A DNA stretch of 64,000 bases from Jacaranda mimosifolia (lineage: Eukaryota > Streptophyta > Magnoliopsida > Lamiales > Bignoniaceae), in the NCBI GenBank assembly GCA_018894105.1, contig CM032118.1:35382690-35446689 (forward strand), in the 5' to 3' direction. Below, piece after piece: positions 38,463 to 50,684 of the stretch (position 1 is its first letter; the number at the start of each line of letters is the position of its first letter). The position numbers and the translations under genes are program-made. Below the pieces are notes generated by a model, which was given only the letters and a program-made list of their open reading frames with translations, searched no databases and had not been told where the DNA came from.

Positions 38463-39340
38463 TGTAACAACAAATTTCTTGTCTGCAAAAATTAAAATTA
38501 CAAGACATGGAAAATTGTACAAATAAAATTTAAATTAAAATCAATCAATTAATTGTGGATTCAATTTTTAATCTAATCTTTTGATTCTTCCCTTCTAAAT
38601 ATAATCTTGAATTTAATGAGCTCCGCGAAAAATGCCTTAAATGCAGTGGATCTCCTTAAATTTGATTTGAAAATAAAGCCAATTTGAGGGTTTCGCACCT
38701 TAATCTCGAATCAAACACCAGAAATATATGAGTTCCATGAAGAATGCCTTGAATGTCGTGGATCTCCTTGAATAAAATTAACGCTAATTCGAGGGTTTCG
38801 CACCTTATTCTCGAATCAAACACCAGAAATATATGAGTTCCTCAAAAAATGCCTTAAACATCGTGGATCTCCTTGAATTTACTTGAGAGAATTGCTGGAC
38901 TCCTTCAAAGTTTCTCTCGTCTACTGGAATTTATGTTGTGTCAAATGAACTAGGATCACCCCTTTATATAGGTATTTGATGGAAGACTTTTAGATTGACT
39001 TGAACTCCTTCAACGATCATCTTTTTGATAAGATAATATCAAATATCAAGAGATAATATTAGATATATTTGATTTGATAATATCAAATATCAAAAGATAA
39101 TATCAATATCAAATATCTTTGATTTGATTGATCCATAGATGCAGATACTTTATCTTTGACACTTGTCAATGTTTGATTTGAATATAAAATAAATACTAAA
39201 TTATTAATTAAAATTGACTATTTATCTTTAGGAATCAAATTTAATAAATTCAAAATATAAATAGAAAATTTTAAATTAATAATTAACATATTATTTTACA
39301 CATGTCACTTTTCAATTGGACTAAAATTAATTTGTTCACA
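38463..39340 (-). repeat. Gypsy-1 3' LTR
   Basis: TGTAACAACAAATTTC start and TTGTTCACA end. It contains three copies of a 105-112 bp tandem unit beginning GAGCTCC/GAGTTCC at 38618, 38730 and 38835 (last copy partial). The partner LTR has four copies, which accounts for the 108-bp length difference between the two LTRs. Confidence 0.93.
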
Positions 39341-39365
39341 AATGCCTCCACTTCAAGGTTTAGCA
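39341..39365 (-). other. Gypsy-1 polypurine tract region
   Basis: On the minus strand AACCTTGAAGTGGAGGCATT directly precedes the 3' LTR. This is where plus-strand DNA synthesis would be primed. It is slightly mutated compared with the G-run in the older neighbour at 38350. Confidence 0.65.
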
Positions 39366-39651
39366 AACAAGGGATAAATCATTTACGAGAGAGGTAGGAC
39401 TTGAAGTATAAAAAATTCTCCACACTTTATATATATACACACATTTGTACATGTGTGATATACATATATATATATTTATATCACATGACCATAAAAAATA
39501 AAGTCCAACAAACTCATCTCATTGAATTTCTTGCATTTTATTTAAACTCCATTACATCTCCCGCAAGCTACGTCAAATTGAAAATTCTAATTCAACATGC
39601 ACACTCCCTGTATTTCTCTCGGCCAAGAAACCCACTAGCAGCAGAATGGGC

Positions 39652-39684
<33 letters not shown>

Positions 39685-39992
39685 TGGTCCACAAAAGTGA
39701 TTTTCATTCCTTAACAAGTTCCACTCCAAACCGAATTAGATGTACACAAGAAATTGATAAGGTAATTGACAATTTCCAATTTGCAAAAACATTGCAGCAG
39801 ATAGCTCAGGACTTTCCCGTTGGTTTCGGTAGTAAGCTTCATCAAGCAATAGAACTCAGGCTCCTTCAAGACCTCTTTTCATTATCTTCTTCCTTTATTT
39901 TCTTTCATTTAACATGATAAATAAATGGACCAAGAATCCAATTTCTGGTGGGATTTGAGTTCTACTCAAATACTTTATATGCAACAAGCTCC

Positions 39993-40004
39993 TATAAATT
40001 GGCT
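39993..40004 (+). promoter_or_regulatory. TATA box candidate for the Gypsy-1 antisense gene
   Basis: CTATAAATTGGC on the plus strand, followed 20-45 bp later by a CA-rich stretch (AATCACACAACAAACACTTC) typical of a plant start region. It lies about 370 bp before the best start codon of the antisense frame (CACCATGG at 40365) and points away from the 3' LTR. Promoter activity is inferred. Confidence 0.55.
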
Positions 40005-40364
40005 TGATCATGAGACCACAATCACACAACAAACACTTCAACAATTTGTTTTGTCAATTATTGGGAATTTGCTCTGTTAAATTGCTGAGTACACATTTTT
40101 CTTTTCTCTTCTTCACTCAATGCTTTGTGCATGACAACTACATGTTTGATAAAATGGCTCTATGAACATACACTATTACTTTAGTATTGCTATGAGTTCC
40201 TCATCAACTTAATTTTCCATCAATTCGCATAAGTATTAAACATGACCACCATTGTTTGGCTTTCTTTCATTCTTCACATCAATCTTCTTTGGATTACATC
40301 TTTTCTTCTTCTTTTCTTTCTCTACAACTTGATTAACTTTTCTTATATCCTTGTAGATTGCACC

Positions 40365-41660
40365 ATGGTTTACTTTAAGGAAGTTTCAACTTGCGCTGGA
40401 GTACAACATTTGATTATCCTTGATGAAGATAATCAACCTATGGAGAAAGGCGCACTTTTGAGTACTTATAATTCCCTTATTGGTAGATATGCAGCAAAGT
40501 GGCCACGACTGACTAATCCTCTTCATGCCAAGGAGTGGTCCCGGGAGATCAAAACTTTCAAGGTGTGGGCTTTAAGGGCAACTCATCATTGTCCTCCAAA
40601 TAAACTAACTCGTTGTCAACAATCAAATGGATCAATTCTTCTGCCAACATTGGGTCGCAACATTATTGAGGGGAAAGGCAAGTGGGGAGAAATTCTTCAA
40701 TTTGATGGAGAATTCCATTACATCAAAGGATAGTGGGAGTGGATTGAAGACGTCCTTAGTCGATGCAAGCACAAGCTGATTAACGTATAAGTATATAATC
40801 CATTGTATGCTTCATTATTTACATATGATAGAAATTCTAAGATTATCAAAGCATTTTCCAAGCATGTTGTCCACTTACAAATACTTTTTTAACTTCCTTT
40901 GGAGAATTATCAATATCGTTGTGGGATTTGCAAAACCTTGCAGGCTTCCTTATGATAGGAATTTTTTATGATGAAGTGATTCCTAGTGCCAAGGAGCTTA
41001 CCAGTGTTGATGAGACATGAGGCAAATTTATTCCTCATTCTTGCAAATACTTATTTCAGGCTTATCATTCACTTCAAAGGAGCGCTAATGGAGGTCAAGT
41101 TTCTCAAGTTACTATAGAAAAATAGGTGAAGCATTAGTTCAGGAAAGCCATAAAATATCATCAGCCACCACCACACAAGGAGAAAACGTGGACAAGCTCA
41201 AATCAACTCATGATCCTCTTGGTGATTTTGGTTTTCATGGAGAATGGTCCACTGTGGAGGAGTCATTATTTTTAAAACTTGGGATTCCTGGGAACTTGAG
41301 AGAAAAAACCTATTTTGTAGCATATTTTACTTGTTGGTTTTGCTCATTCATTCTTCCTACCAATGATGTTAATTCAATACGTCCTAGAACTTTCAAGATA
41401 GCATGCATCATGGCCACTGGTAGGAAGGTAAGTCTTGTTATTCCAGTTCTAGCCAGCATCTACAATGGTTTAAATAAAATTTTAGGTTCCCTAAAGCTAA
41501 GTCGTGTCCATTCTTCTTTTCCCATCCACTTTGTCTATGCCTTGTTGGCGCATTACTTCAAAATATATTATCAAGTTTTGCAAGGAGTCCAAAAATGGTG
41601 ACTTATTCCGGTGAAGGAGGCACAAAATATTATGATCCAAAGGAAGCCCGCAAAGAATTC
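40365..41660 (+). pseudogene. Antisense plant mobile domain (PMD)-like protein of Gypsy-1
   Basis: Reads in the opposite direction to gag-pol. The best start is CACCATGG at 40365, just after TTATATCCTTGTAG, a possible 3' splice site. Frame pieces in order: MVYFKEVSTCAGVQHLII to 40733; WEWIEDVLSRC after a stop at 40732; GELSISLWDLQ and GIFYDEVIPSAKELT near 40900-41000; YHQPPPHKEK near 41160; then 41188-41601 with NSIRPRTFKIACIMATGRKV, IPVLASIYNGLN and FPIHFVYALLAHYFK. This set is characteristic of the plant mobile domain (PF10536), present in host MAIN/MAIL1 proteins and in several plant transposons. Multiple stops and at least two frame changes make this copy a pseudogene. Its function in the element is unknown. 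Confidence 0.72.
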
Positions 41661-41692
41661 ATAGATGGGATTTTGTTTCCTGGACTTGCACT

Positions 41693-43104
41693 ATGATTAC
41701 TAAAGATAAAGGACTTTCATATGTTGATGATGGGAAGGCTAGAGAATTGGAGCAAAAGTATTTCATTGCTATTCGCTCAAATTATGTTCCTTTGCGGCAA
41801 GACGACTACTTTATTATTGAACTTTATAGTCCTCATCGCTTCAGTCTTCAATTTAGATTTATGAAAAAGTTCCTGGGATTATTGCTTATGACATTCGTAC
41901 AACCCATTTGGATGAAGGACTTCGCTATTGGCCCTTATGCACTTTGAGCAAAAAAAATCTCTTCGAATGCCTACAAGAAGTGGTGGACTAAAATTCATGG
42001 AGATTACTTCGAGGAAAAGTTTGTAAGATTGATCAACTTGAAGTCAATCAAACGTTCCCTTATGGACAAGGATCATGATAAAGGGATAGACCACTTGCTG
42101 AAAATATTCAAAATCCTCCCAACTTAGAAGACATTGAGCTTCCAAAAGAAAAGAGAAGGAATCCTTATCCTTTAGAGATGAGCAACAATAGTAATGTAAA
42201 TCGTCATTGGAAAAGGCTTAAAAGGGGTCCCAAATATCCAAAGCCAAGTGATCCTTTGTCAACATAGAACTTTACCAAAGAGGTTAATTTCTTTCTTCAT
42301 CTTCTTTTTAAATAAGCCTCCTTTTGGTCATTGGCTAACTCAAATCATGTAATATTTAAGTTGGAAAATGAAATTATTAATATTGATGAAGATGAGACAT
42401 CCCAAAGTAGCCAGGGATCAATCATGGGGCTTAATTCGTTGGCTATGAGCACTCCAATTGACGCAACCATGCAAAATGAGGCACTCCATAGTATGAAAGC
42501 TAAACAACCATCTCCTTGTGCTCCAGTTTCAATATTTAAGGGTGAAAAATTTGTACTTTATCATCAAAAAGAGTATCTTCAAATGTTGTGGGATGGCCTT
42601 CGCAAGAGAATAGCAATACTCCACTTGATTCCATCTCATCTATCAAAGATAGTGTTCAATTTGTGCTTGAATCAATGAAGGGCTTCAGCAAATTTGACAT
42701 CTCCAATGTGGAAGAATTATTGCAAGTATTGTTTGACAAGGCTAATGCCTATAATGAGACAAAGTTAGCATCTTTGAGAAAGCATCCAATGAGCTTCTTG
42801 CACTCAAACTAGAAAAAGCAAAGAAGTGAATCAAATTCAATCCACCCAAGAAGAGATGGAATGTGTTGGGAAGGAGGTTGATAATTTGAAGGAAAGCAAG
42901 AAGAATTTAACTTCATCATTGAAACGCCAACAACAACTTCTTCAAAGTGCTCAAGTTGAAATTTATGAGATTGAAGAGGAAATTGTTGCTGCTATAAAGA
43001 GTACTCCTCCATTTTGTAATCAAATGATTGAGAATTTGCAAACTTCAATGGAATACTTGGAGGCTATCAAGGAAGAATTGAAGAACTTGAGTCATTTTAT
43101 TTGA
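41693..43104 (+). pseudogene. C-terminal part of the Gypsy-1 antisense protein, coiled-coil rich
   Basis: Continues the PMD-like gene on the plus strand in broken frames. The piece from 41693 reads VPLRQDDYFIIELYSPHRFSLQFRF, which resembles the tail of PMD proteins. Pieces from 42331 and 42826 are charged and heptad-like (EEMECVGKEVDNLKESKKNLTSSLKRQ), ending at a stop at 43102-43104. The order PMD then coiled coil is seen in related element-borne proteins. No catalytic motif was recognised. Confidence 0.55.
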
Positions 43105-43248
43105 AAATTGTTTAGAACTTTTTGCTCTTTTTTTCTAATAAACGATGCTGCATTTTTTTTTTTTAAGATTACATAATAGAAGATTTCTTTCTTTTCTATA
43201 TTGCAATATTTTATTTTTTTATTATTATTTTTCTTTTACCAAAAAAAA

Positions 43249-43565
43249 CTCAAACTAACAAAAACAACTAAAATTACTTTCTTTTTTTAACTCAACAAAC
43301 TAAAAACTCAAACTTAATAAATACAACTAAACTATTTTTTCTTTACTCAACAAACTAATTAACTCAAACAACTAAAACTACCTTTTTTTTAACTTAACAA
43401 ACTAAAAACTCAAACTTAATAAAAACGATCAAACTACCTTTTTTTTTAAACTTAACAAACTAAAAACTCAAACTTAATAAAAACGATTAAACTATCATTT
43501 TTTTAACTCAACAAATTAAAATTCAAACTTAATGAAAACAACTAAACTACTTTTTTTTTTTTTTT
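43249..43565. repeat. 55-60 bp tandem array in Gypsy-1
   Basis: About six copies of a unit built on AACAAACTAAAAACTCAAAC followed by TTAATAAAAACGAC and a T-run. The CTCAAAC word recurs at 43249, 43308, 43363, 43409, 43468 and 43523. It lies between the 3' end of the antisense gene (43104) and the integrase stop side (43996), where the two transcription directions meet. Confidence 0.85.
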
Positions 43566-43689
43566 TAATGAAACAGAGGAAAATATAATTTAAAATAAAC
43601 TTATGATTGAATTTAGAGAATATCTAAACTGCCTATGTACCCAATAAAGGGATCAAGTCATAACGTACTTCAAAGAAAATATTATTTTA

Positions 43690-43990
43690 GAGGGGGTGCC
43701 GTTCACAGTTTATACTCATGCGGACCAGGAGTATCCATTACTTAACCACCTTGGACTAGGTGGGATATTTGATATTTTAACCACACAAAATACCTTTAGT
43801 GGTGTAAATTAGCAGTTTAACCACATGCACTACCTTTGGTAGAGTGAGTTAGCAGTTTAATTACATGTACTACCTTCGATGGGTACTGTTCACAGTTTAT
43901 ACCCATGTGGGTCAGGAGTAACATGCAATTTAGGCTCATGCATCAAGGAGCAATATGCAGTTTACGCTTTTGCATCAAGGAGTGTTTTCC
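43690..43990. repeat. Degenerate short repeats next to the Gypsy-1 integrase end
   Basis: The words CAGTTTATACYCATG, AGCAGTTTAACCACATGCAC and CATCAAGGAGYAATATGCAG recur in variants about every 40-60 bp. This looks like an older, diverged tandem array beside the cleaner one at 43249-43565. Confidence 0.65.
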
Positions 43991-43995
43991 CAACT

Positions 43996-45039
43996 TTATG
44001 CATAGTAGCGCTTCAAGAACTTCCTATTTTTAGGGCCAACTCTTAATCCATCTTTAGCAACCAACTTATATGCACCATTTGTATAGACTTCTTTAACAAC
44101 ATAAAGACCATCCCATTTTGATGTGAACTTAATCGTAGTCCGATGAGTTGTGATGATGGGCCTTCTCACATCGAGCACTAAATCCCCAACTTGAAAAGAT
44201 GGTGATTTCACCTTTTTGTTAAATGCCCTGGAGAATCGAGCTTGATAACACTCAAATCTTTATTGTGCTTCCAACCTTTTCCCATCAAGGGCCTCTAATT
44301 CTTCAAGACATAAGTGTGCATTTTCTTCCTCAGTCAATCTTTCTTGTGTGACTATCCTTAATGATGGAATTTGCTGCTCAAGAGGTAAAACAACTTCAAC
44401 GCCATAAACCAATGAATACAGAGTTGCTTGTGTAGGTGTTCTATAAGTAGTTTGACATGCCCATAAAGTTTCTATGATCCTTTCGTGCCAATCCTTCTTT
44501 GACTTTGAGACTACTTTCTTCAGCAAATTATACAGAGTTTTATTGAATGCCTCAACAAGACTATTAGTCGTGGCATAATACATGGAAGATTTTCACTACT
44601 TAAAATTGAACTTCTAACAAAGTTTGTCTATCAGACTATTACTAAAGAGCTTTTCATTATTAGTGATTATATATCAAGGAACCCGATAGTGATATATAAT
44701 ATTGATATGGATAAAGTCAGCAACATTTTCCTTCTTTACTTCTTTGAGGGGTACTGCTTCAGCCCACTTAGAGAAATAGTCTGTTGTAGCCAAAATAAAC
44801 AAGTGCCCAGTAGAAGACTTTGTCATAGGTCCAACCACATCTAATCCCCAAGCATCAAATAGCCGTGAAGCAATAGTCGGATGCAATGGCTCGGATGGTT
44901 GGTGAATGAAATTTGCATGAAATTGGCAAGCTTGACATCTTTGAGCATAATCTATGCAATCTTTTATCATTGTTGGCAAGTAGTAGCCCATTCTTTTATT
45001 CGAAAATGTAATTTCGAACTTGACTGATGAGCGCCACAA
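43996..45039 (-). pseudogene. Gypsy-1 integrase (broken)
   Basis: The zinc finger region reads CIDYAQRCQACQ (two cysteines of HHCC). The core holds WGLDVVGPMTKSSTGHLFI (first catalytic Asp) and FSKWAEAVPL, and after a gap the fragment from 44583 holds NSLVEAFNKTL (catalytic Glu). The C-terminal piece 43996-44211 reads FQVGDLVLDVRRP then TSKWDGLYVVKEVY, the usual GPY/F-like end domain without a chromodomain. The segment with the second Asp (about 44590-44680) is damaged and stops separate the pieces. Confidence 0.85.
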
Positions 45040-45429
45040 ACTCTAGAATGAGCTTCTTCCATGGCTTGTATAGCTTCATCATCACCTAAACATCACAAGA
45101 AAACTCCATCAAATGAACGCCTATAAAGCACACCTCTATAATAGATGAAGTGAGTTGAGCGACGTCGGATATTGACTCTTTGACATGAATTATTTGGTAA
45201 CTTCTCATACTCCAAGTAGTCCACGATTAGCTGGTGCCAAATCTTCCTTCTCTATTTGAAATACTTGAACAACATGACTTTCATCTTCGTCACAATCCTC
45301 ATCCTCAAAAATTAGTGGTACAACCCAACTTTTACATATTAGAATACACACTTCATTTTCAAGTATAGCAAGTGAGAGGCCAATTTAGCTAATGCATCAG
45401 CTTGCTTATTTTCCTTCATTAGCACATGT

Positions 45430-45768
45430 TAAATTTATATATCCCCAAGCCATCCAATGAGTCCTTTTGTGTAATTAAAGTATGGGAGTAATTCATGCTT
45501 CTTGACTTCATATGATCCAAGCAACTGGTTTACTACCAACTTAGAATCTCCATAGACTTTAAGGCACAACTATTTTATGTCAACCTCTATCTCCAACCCA
45601 AGAATAAGAGCTTGATACTTAGAAACATTGTTGGAACAATTTTTGGTTAAAGTGAAGGAATATGGTAATACTTCATAGTTAGATGTGATGAATACAACTC
45701 CAGCACCAACTCATTCTCTATGGGATGCTCCACTAAAGTACATCTTTCAAGGAGGTGTAATTTCAACT
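45430..45768 (-). pseudogene. Gypsy-1 additional (archaeal-type) RNase H, catalytic residues lost
   Basis: By my own minus-strand reading: KMYFSGASHRE, stop, VGAGVVFITS, then LPYSFTLTKNCSNNVSKYQALILGLE and VYGDSKLVVNQLLGSYEVKK. This is the second RNase H placed between RT-RNase H and integrase in Tat-lineage elements. The first Asp (YFDGA in relatives) is Ser and the Glu (NNVAEYQA-like) is Lys; only the GDS Asp remains. Two in-frame stops are also present. Confidence 0.78.
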
Positions 45769-45941
45769 ATCACGACATCTTCATCAGGTAGATCGTCAGA
45801 TAATTCCCATTTAGCAGGGATAGGGTGATCAACTAAGAAGTCAGCTAAAACTTGTCCTTTTATTGCCTTCTACGGAATATAGACAATCTCAAATTATTGC
45901 AACTAAAGGTACCACCTTGCGAGTCTATCAAATAGGACGGG

Positions 45942-47045
45942 CTATGACATGACACATTTTAATGGATTTACTTTGGAGATAAGACGGACAATATGAGCCT
46001 GAAAATAATGTTTCAGCTTTTGAATTGCAAAAATTAGAGTTAAACATATTTTCTCAATCGGTGAGTATCTCAACTCATTTGGCATCATCATTTTGCTCAA
46101 GTAGTACAAGGCATTTTTCTTTACTTCATCATTTTCCTGTGCCAATAAAGCTCCAACAGAACGTTCTTGAGCAACAATACAAAGAATTAGTGGATGTCTA
46201 GATACTGGTGCTACCAACACATGAGGCTTCATCAGATAAGCTTTTATGCTCTTAAAAGCATTACTACAAGCTTTATCCCACTCAAATGGAATGTCTTTCT
46301 CCATGAGACGGCTAAATGGTTGACATCTAGCAGCTAAATTTGATATGAATCTCCGCAAATAAGCTAACTTTCCTTGCAAACTTTTGAGTTCATAGATGTC
46401 TCGAGGTTCAGATATTTTCAAAATTGCATCAATCTTTGCTTGCTTGATTTCTATGCCTCGATGACGAACAATGAATCCCATAAACTTCCCCGATGTAACA
46501 CCAAATGCATACTTTAATGGGTTCATTTTGAGTTGATATTTTCTCAGGCGCTCAAAGACTTGTCTCAAATCTTGGAGATGATCTTCTCGCCTTTTAGACT
46601 TGACAACCACGTCATCAACATAACATTCAATATTCTTGTGAAGCATATCATCAAAGATCTTCTACATAGCTCTTTGATATGTTGCACCAGCATTTTTCAA
46701 TCCAAACGACATCACTTTATAGCAGTATATTCCCTTGGGGGTATGAAATGCCAATGATTCCTCATCTTTTTGTGACATGAGTATTTGATTATACCCAGAT
46801 GATCCATCCATAAATGATAGTGCTTCATGCCCTGTGGTAGCATCAATCATGAGTTCTGCAATGGGTAATAGAAAATCATCCTTAGGACATGCACCACTCA
46901 AGTCCCTAAAGTAAACACAAACTCGAATCTGGCCATTTTTCTTTCTTACTGGGATAATAGTGGAGATCTCTGTTGGATACTTAACTTCTAAAATGAACCC
47001 AACCTCGATAAGCTTATTCACCTCAGATTCAATCAAAGGAACCAA
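45942..47045 (-). pseudogene. Gypsy-1 reverse transcriptase and RNase H
   Basis: Two frames separated by a short break at 46650-46660. The first (46662-47045) has FRDLSGACPKDDF, SFMDGSSGYNQILM (catalytic Asp) and FGLKNAGATYQRAM. The second (45942-46646) has CYVDDVVVKS with the catalytic YVDD, MNPLKYAFGVTSGKFMGF, and an RNase H-like tail with FEWDKACSNAFKSIKAYL. RT motifs are well preserved apart from the break. Confidence 0.9.
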
Positions 47046-48323
47046 TTCAGGGCGAAATTAATATTAAACTTGTTTGACTAGACGAGTTTCTTTTTTTACT
47101 GATAAATGATGGTCTGCCACCTTTGAATCTAATTCAAGCATCTCTTTGTACGACCATGCAAACACATCTTCGAATTCATGTATTAACTCAACATATACTT
47201 CTTCTTCCTCAGCAGTAAAAAAAACACTAACGTAGATAGGCTAAGGATCATTGACATTACCTAAATTAATCTCTTTCATTTCATCTACAGTGGCCTTAAC
47301 ACCTTCTTCAAACTCACAAGGAGTAGTTTCACCATCTGCTTCTTCAATAAAAAAATTCTTCACTCAAAGTAATATGGTATGCTAGCACAATATGTTCTTC
47401 CACAGGCTCAATCTTATTGAATTCCATATATGCCCTTGTTTGTCCATCCTTTCTTTTTATGTGGACCATCTGCATAACGCCATCTTTCTCAATTATGTAA
47501 CCACTGCTTATAAGCTTATATATTTGCTTGGAAAGATGATCTGTAGTACTATGAAGAGTTGACCGACTATTACTAACAACAATATGATATAAAGAAGCTA
47601 CGCTTTCTCTTATCATTTTCTTCATCCATTTGAGTTTGTGTGGAGATAATGCTTTGCAGTTTAACCTTCAAGGTTCTACCACATGATATATTTAAAATAG
47701 AGCATCGCTTCATGCATGAAGGAATTGAACTCCTAAGCCTTTTCGGCTCGCTAACCACTTCAAGTACTTTGGCATTTTAGATGAATTCAATCTCCAATTA
47801 TAGGTTCTTTTATGCTGCCATTTTTCAAGTCTATCGAAAATTGAGATTCGAGGTTTGTTGAGGAAAATTCCTCTTCAACTATATGATTACTACTGGCTCT
47901 CCTAATCTCAATGTGAATAGGATTATGAGGAACAAATCCAAGTCCCTTTGCAAGAGCTTTGAACACCATGACCTTTTGTCTTCAACATCTTTTGGGTAGT
48001 ATTAAGTCCATACGTTTGTTTGCTAGAAGCCTTAGGAGAGAGTTTTCCCAAAATAGAACGTTCTTGTGGATTATATCCGGCTTTGATAAGAAGTTTATAG
48101 GCTTTTGGATCAAAGTAATTCTCATTTTGAAGTTGTAGAGATTCTCCATGTTCCTTATCGACTCCTTAAGTTGCATGAAAAAACCGCTGAAGCCCTTTCA
48201 GCAGTTGAGGGGATGGCTTCTTCGTATCAAGCTTGGTTAAAGAAAATGTCAATTCTTTCAATGATTCAGATCCTACAAGAGGTGACTCTCTCTTTATGTG
48301 ATCTTTACTGCTGCATGCTGGAG

Positions 48324-49084
48324 TCAAGTCTTTAACCTTGTTTCCTTCATCAAGATCATCCTGTTGCTTGGTTCCTCTTGGTCTTTAGCCTTGATAGTTT
48401 TTATACTTACAATGTAGTATTTGGTATCTGCTAAGTGTGATTCAACTTCAGTGAAAAGTTTGTTATCTCCAAGCACTTTTTTTACTGCACCTTCTCGACA
48501 ATACTTGAAACATTGGTGCCAAGTAGAGGGAGCTACATCATTTTCATGTAACCAAGGTTGGCCTAAAAGCATATTATATGATGTCTTCGCATTTATGACA
48601 TGAAATAATGTCATCGACAACATATTGTCTATCAATAGCTTTATCTTTATTATTCCAAGAGCCCTTTGCCCCCTTGATTGAACCCTTGGATCAGCATACG
48701 ACTATTTGTCAATTCATCTGTGGAGATTTCTAAATCCTTCATCACATGCAATGGTAAAATATTGACTGTAGAGCCTCCAGTCAAAATTCTATTTATTTTC
48801 TGCTCACGAGCATAGTCAATTACAAATAGTAGCCTATTGTGGAGCTTGGAGCAAAGCAACAAGTCTTCATCAGTGAAAGTCATCGCCGACATGCATTCCT
48901 CAGTTACATCATGATTTTCTTCATAAGATAAACATGCTTCACTAGAGGGAATTTTTTCTTCACTTATCATATTGCACGCAATGTTATTATCGTGATCACC
49001 AAGTGCATCCTTTTTAATCTCGATGGTAGCATGATTTGAGGCTGCATTATCCTTCTTAAGTGAGATTTTCCTTTGTCGAGCCAA
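48324..49084 (-). pseudogene. Gypsy-1 protease region, active-site Asp lost
   Basis: The frame 48650-49084 reads NRILTGGSTVNILPLHVMKDL, aligning with the retropepsin active site that in relatives reads I-(V/I)-D-(D/G)-G-S-A-V-N; here the catalytic Asp is Thr. The next frame (48324-48635) reads FHVINAKTSYNMLLGQPWLHEN, the conserved C-terminal part of Tat-lineage proteases. Between it and RT (47050-48320) lie only short broken pieces of the linker. Confidence 0.72.
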
Positions 49085-49189
49085 TTGCTTAACTTAATCT
49101 TTGAATACAAAGTAATCATGAATTGGGTGACCTATCAACCGATGGTACTTGCAATATTTTGGGTTATCAATTTTCCCAGCTTCTTCAGG

Positions 49190-50617
49190 TCATTTCATTT
49201 CAGGTAATTCAATGAGATTAGCATTTAGAAAATCATCAAATATTCCAGAGACATCAGAATCGGGGAATGGGTATGTTTTAGCATCTATCTCATTTAAAGC
49301 TAATTTTCTTTGTCCTCTTTCTTGGGAGACATCCTTCTTTTCATCCTTTGTGCTTTTTGCCTTTGTACGAAACTTTATAGGTGTTAAATTCACCGCCATA
49401 GATTCTTTATTTTGTGCTTTGGCAAGAGGTTTGCCCCCTTTCTTGAATTCTTGTTTTTCCTTAGATTTACGAGGCTCTTGAATTGGTGGCTCTTCTATTC
49501 TACTAGCAAACATGCTTAACTCCATATCATGGGCTCGAGTAGCTAACTCTTCAAATGTTTTGTGCAAAATACCTTGCAAAATATATTGAAGTCCCCAATG
49601 CATCCATTGAATACACATCTCGATAGCTGAAGCTTCAGATAATCGATCTTTGCAATTAAGGCATAAATTTCTCCAGCGATTAATGTAGTCGATGATCGAC
49701 TCTTATTTTCATTGGCGAGAATTGGTGAGCTCAATCATATTGTCCTTTCGGGTATTGTAGAAATGATTGAGAAATTCTTGTTCCAATTGCCCCCAGCTAT
49801 CATATGAGCATATTTCTAGATCAGTGTACCAATTAAAAGCATTGCCTTTCAAAGATCGAACAAACTACTTAACTAGGTTATCTTTATACGTCCTAGCATT
49901 ATTACAAGTTTCAATGAAATAAGCCACATGCTATTTTGGATTGCCTTTGCTATCAAATTGCTGAAACTTTGGTGGCTAATAACCAGTTGACATCTTTAAG
50001 TTGTTAATCCTTTGATTATATGGCTTGGAATATGTCATAAATGACTTAGAGCTTCATTCAAAATCTATTTTTGATAGTCCCCATGATAAACTCCCTCAGT
50101 TGGTCGATAGGAATTAGTCCATCAGTGGAAACTTGCAGTTCCTTTATTGTAGGCTTCTCATTTTCAACTGGCTGCCTCTTTGTAGATGTTTCACCTTCAT
50201 CTTGAGCCTCTATTTATTTCTCCATCACGTGACTAGTCTTAGCATTATCCACCTTGTTCATCAACTTGAAGATTTTAGAGTCTTTCTCTTGGACATGCTT
50301 TGCCAGCCTTTCAGTAATCTTTATCAAATTTGTTCCTCTAAAGTTGTAGCACTTGTTACCATCACTGGCGCTATGCTTGAGGAACTTAAGGTTGAGGGAG
50401 GAGTGGATGCTGCTGATTTCTTTGAGTTTCCACCACCTTCATTAGTATCAATAGCATGCAGCAATGCCTTTTCCACAACTTCAAGTGATGGATTTACCTC
50501 CAAAGATGATTGTGACTTTTTGGGCATACTCCTTCTGGTGACACCAACACTTCTTACTCTAGTATTTATGAAATTTGAGGTAGTCATTTTCAATGCAGCA
50601 GTCTTCTTGGTGGCCAT
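49190..50617 (-). pseudogene. Gypsy-1 gag (broken)
   Basis: The N-terminal frame probably starts at the ATG at 50617 (MATKKTAALKM), about 45 bp inside the primer-binding site. Fragmentary central frames read QLEQEFLNHFYNTRKDN and [17 protein letters not shown], then [32 protein letters not shown] from 49618, the retrotransposon gag core. The tail is basic. Several stops between 49735 and 50300 break the protein. The 166-residue plus-strand frame at 50133 is its antisense shadow. Confidence 0.82.
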
Positions 50618-50660
50618 AATACTTCTATCTTGATAAAGGAAAGAGATGAGAAGTAGAGAA

Positions 50661-50679
50661 TGTCCCACTGGGTGTGCCA
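50661..50679 (-). other. Gypsy-1 primer-binding site
   Basis: On the minus strand TGGCACACCCAGTGGGACA starts five bases after the 5' LTR. TGG at the start complements the CCA tail of a tRNA. The priming tRNA is not assigned. Confidence 0.65.
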
Positions 50680-50684
50680 AAATT

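Noticed and set aside
41400..41452. Possible intron (GGTAAGTC..TTCCAG) in the PMD-like gene
   Set aside because: Reading straight through gives the expected PMD words (ATGRKV followed by IPVLASIYNGLN), so the splice-like signals are coincidental.
50133..50633. 166-residue plus-strand frame
   Set aside because: Lies opposite the Gypsy-1 gag N-terminus, whose minus-strand frame is the coherent one; hydrophobic composition is a shadow effect.
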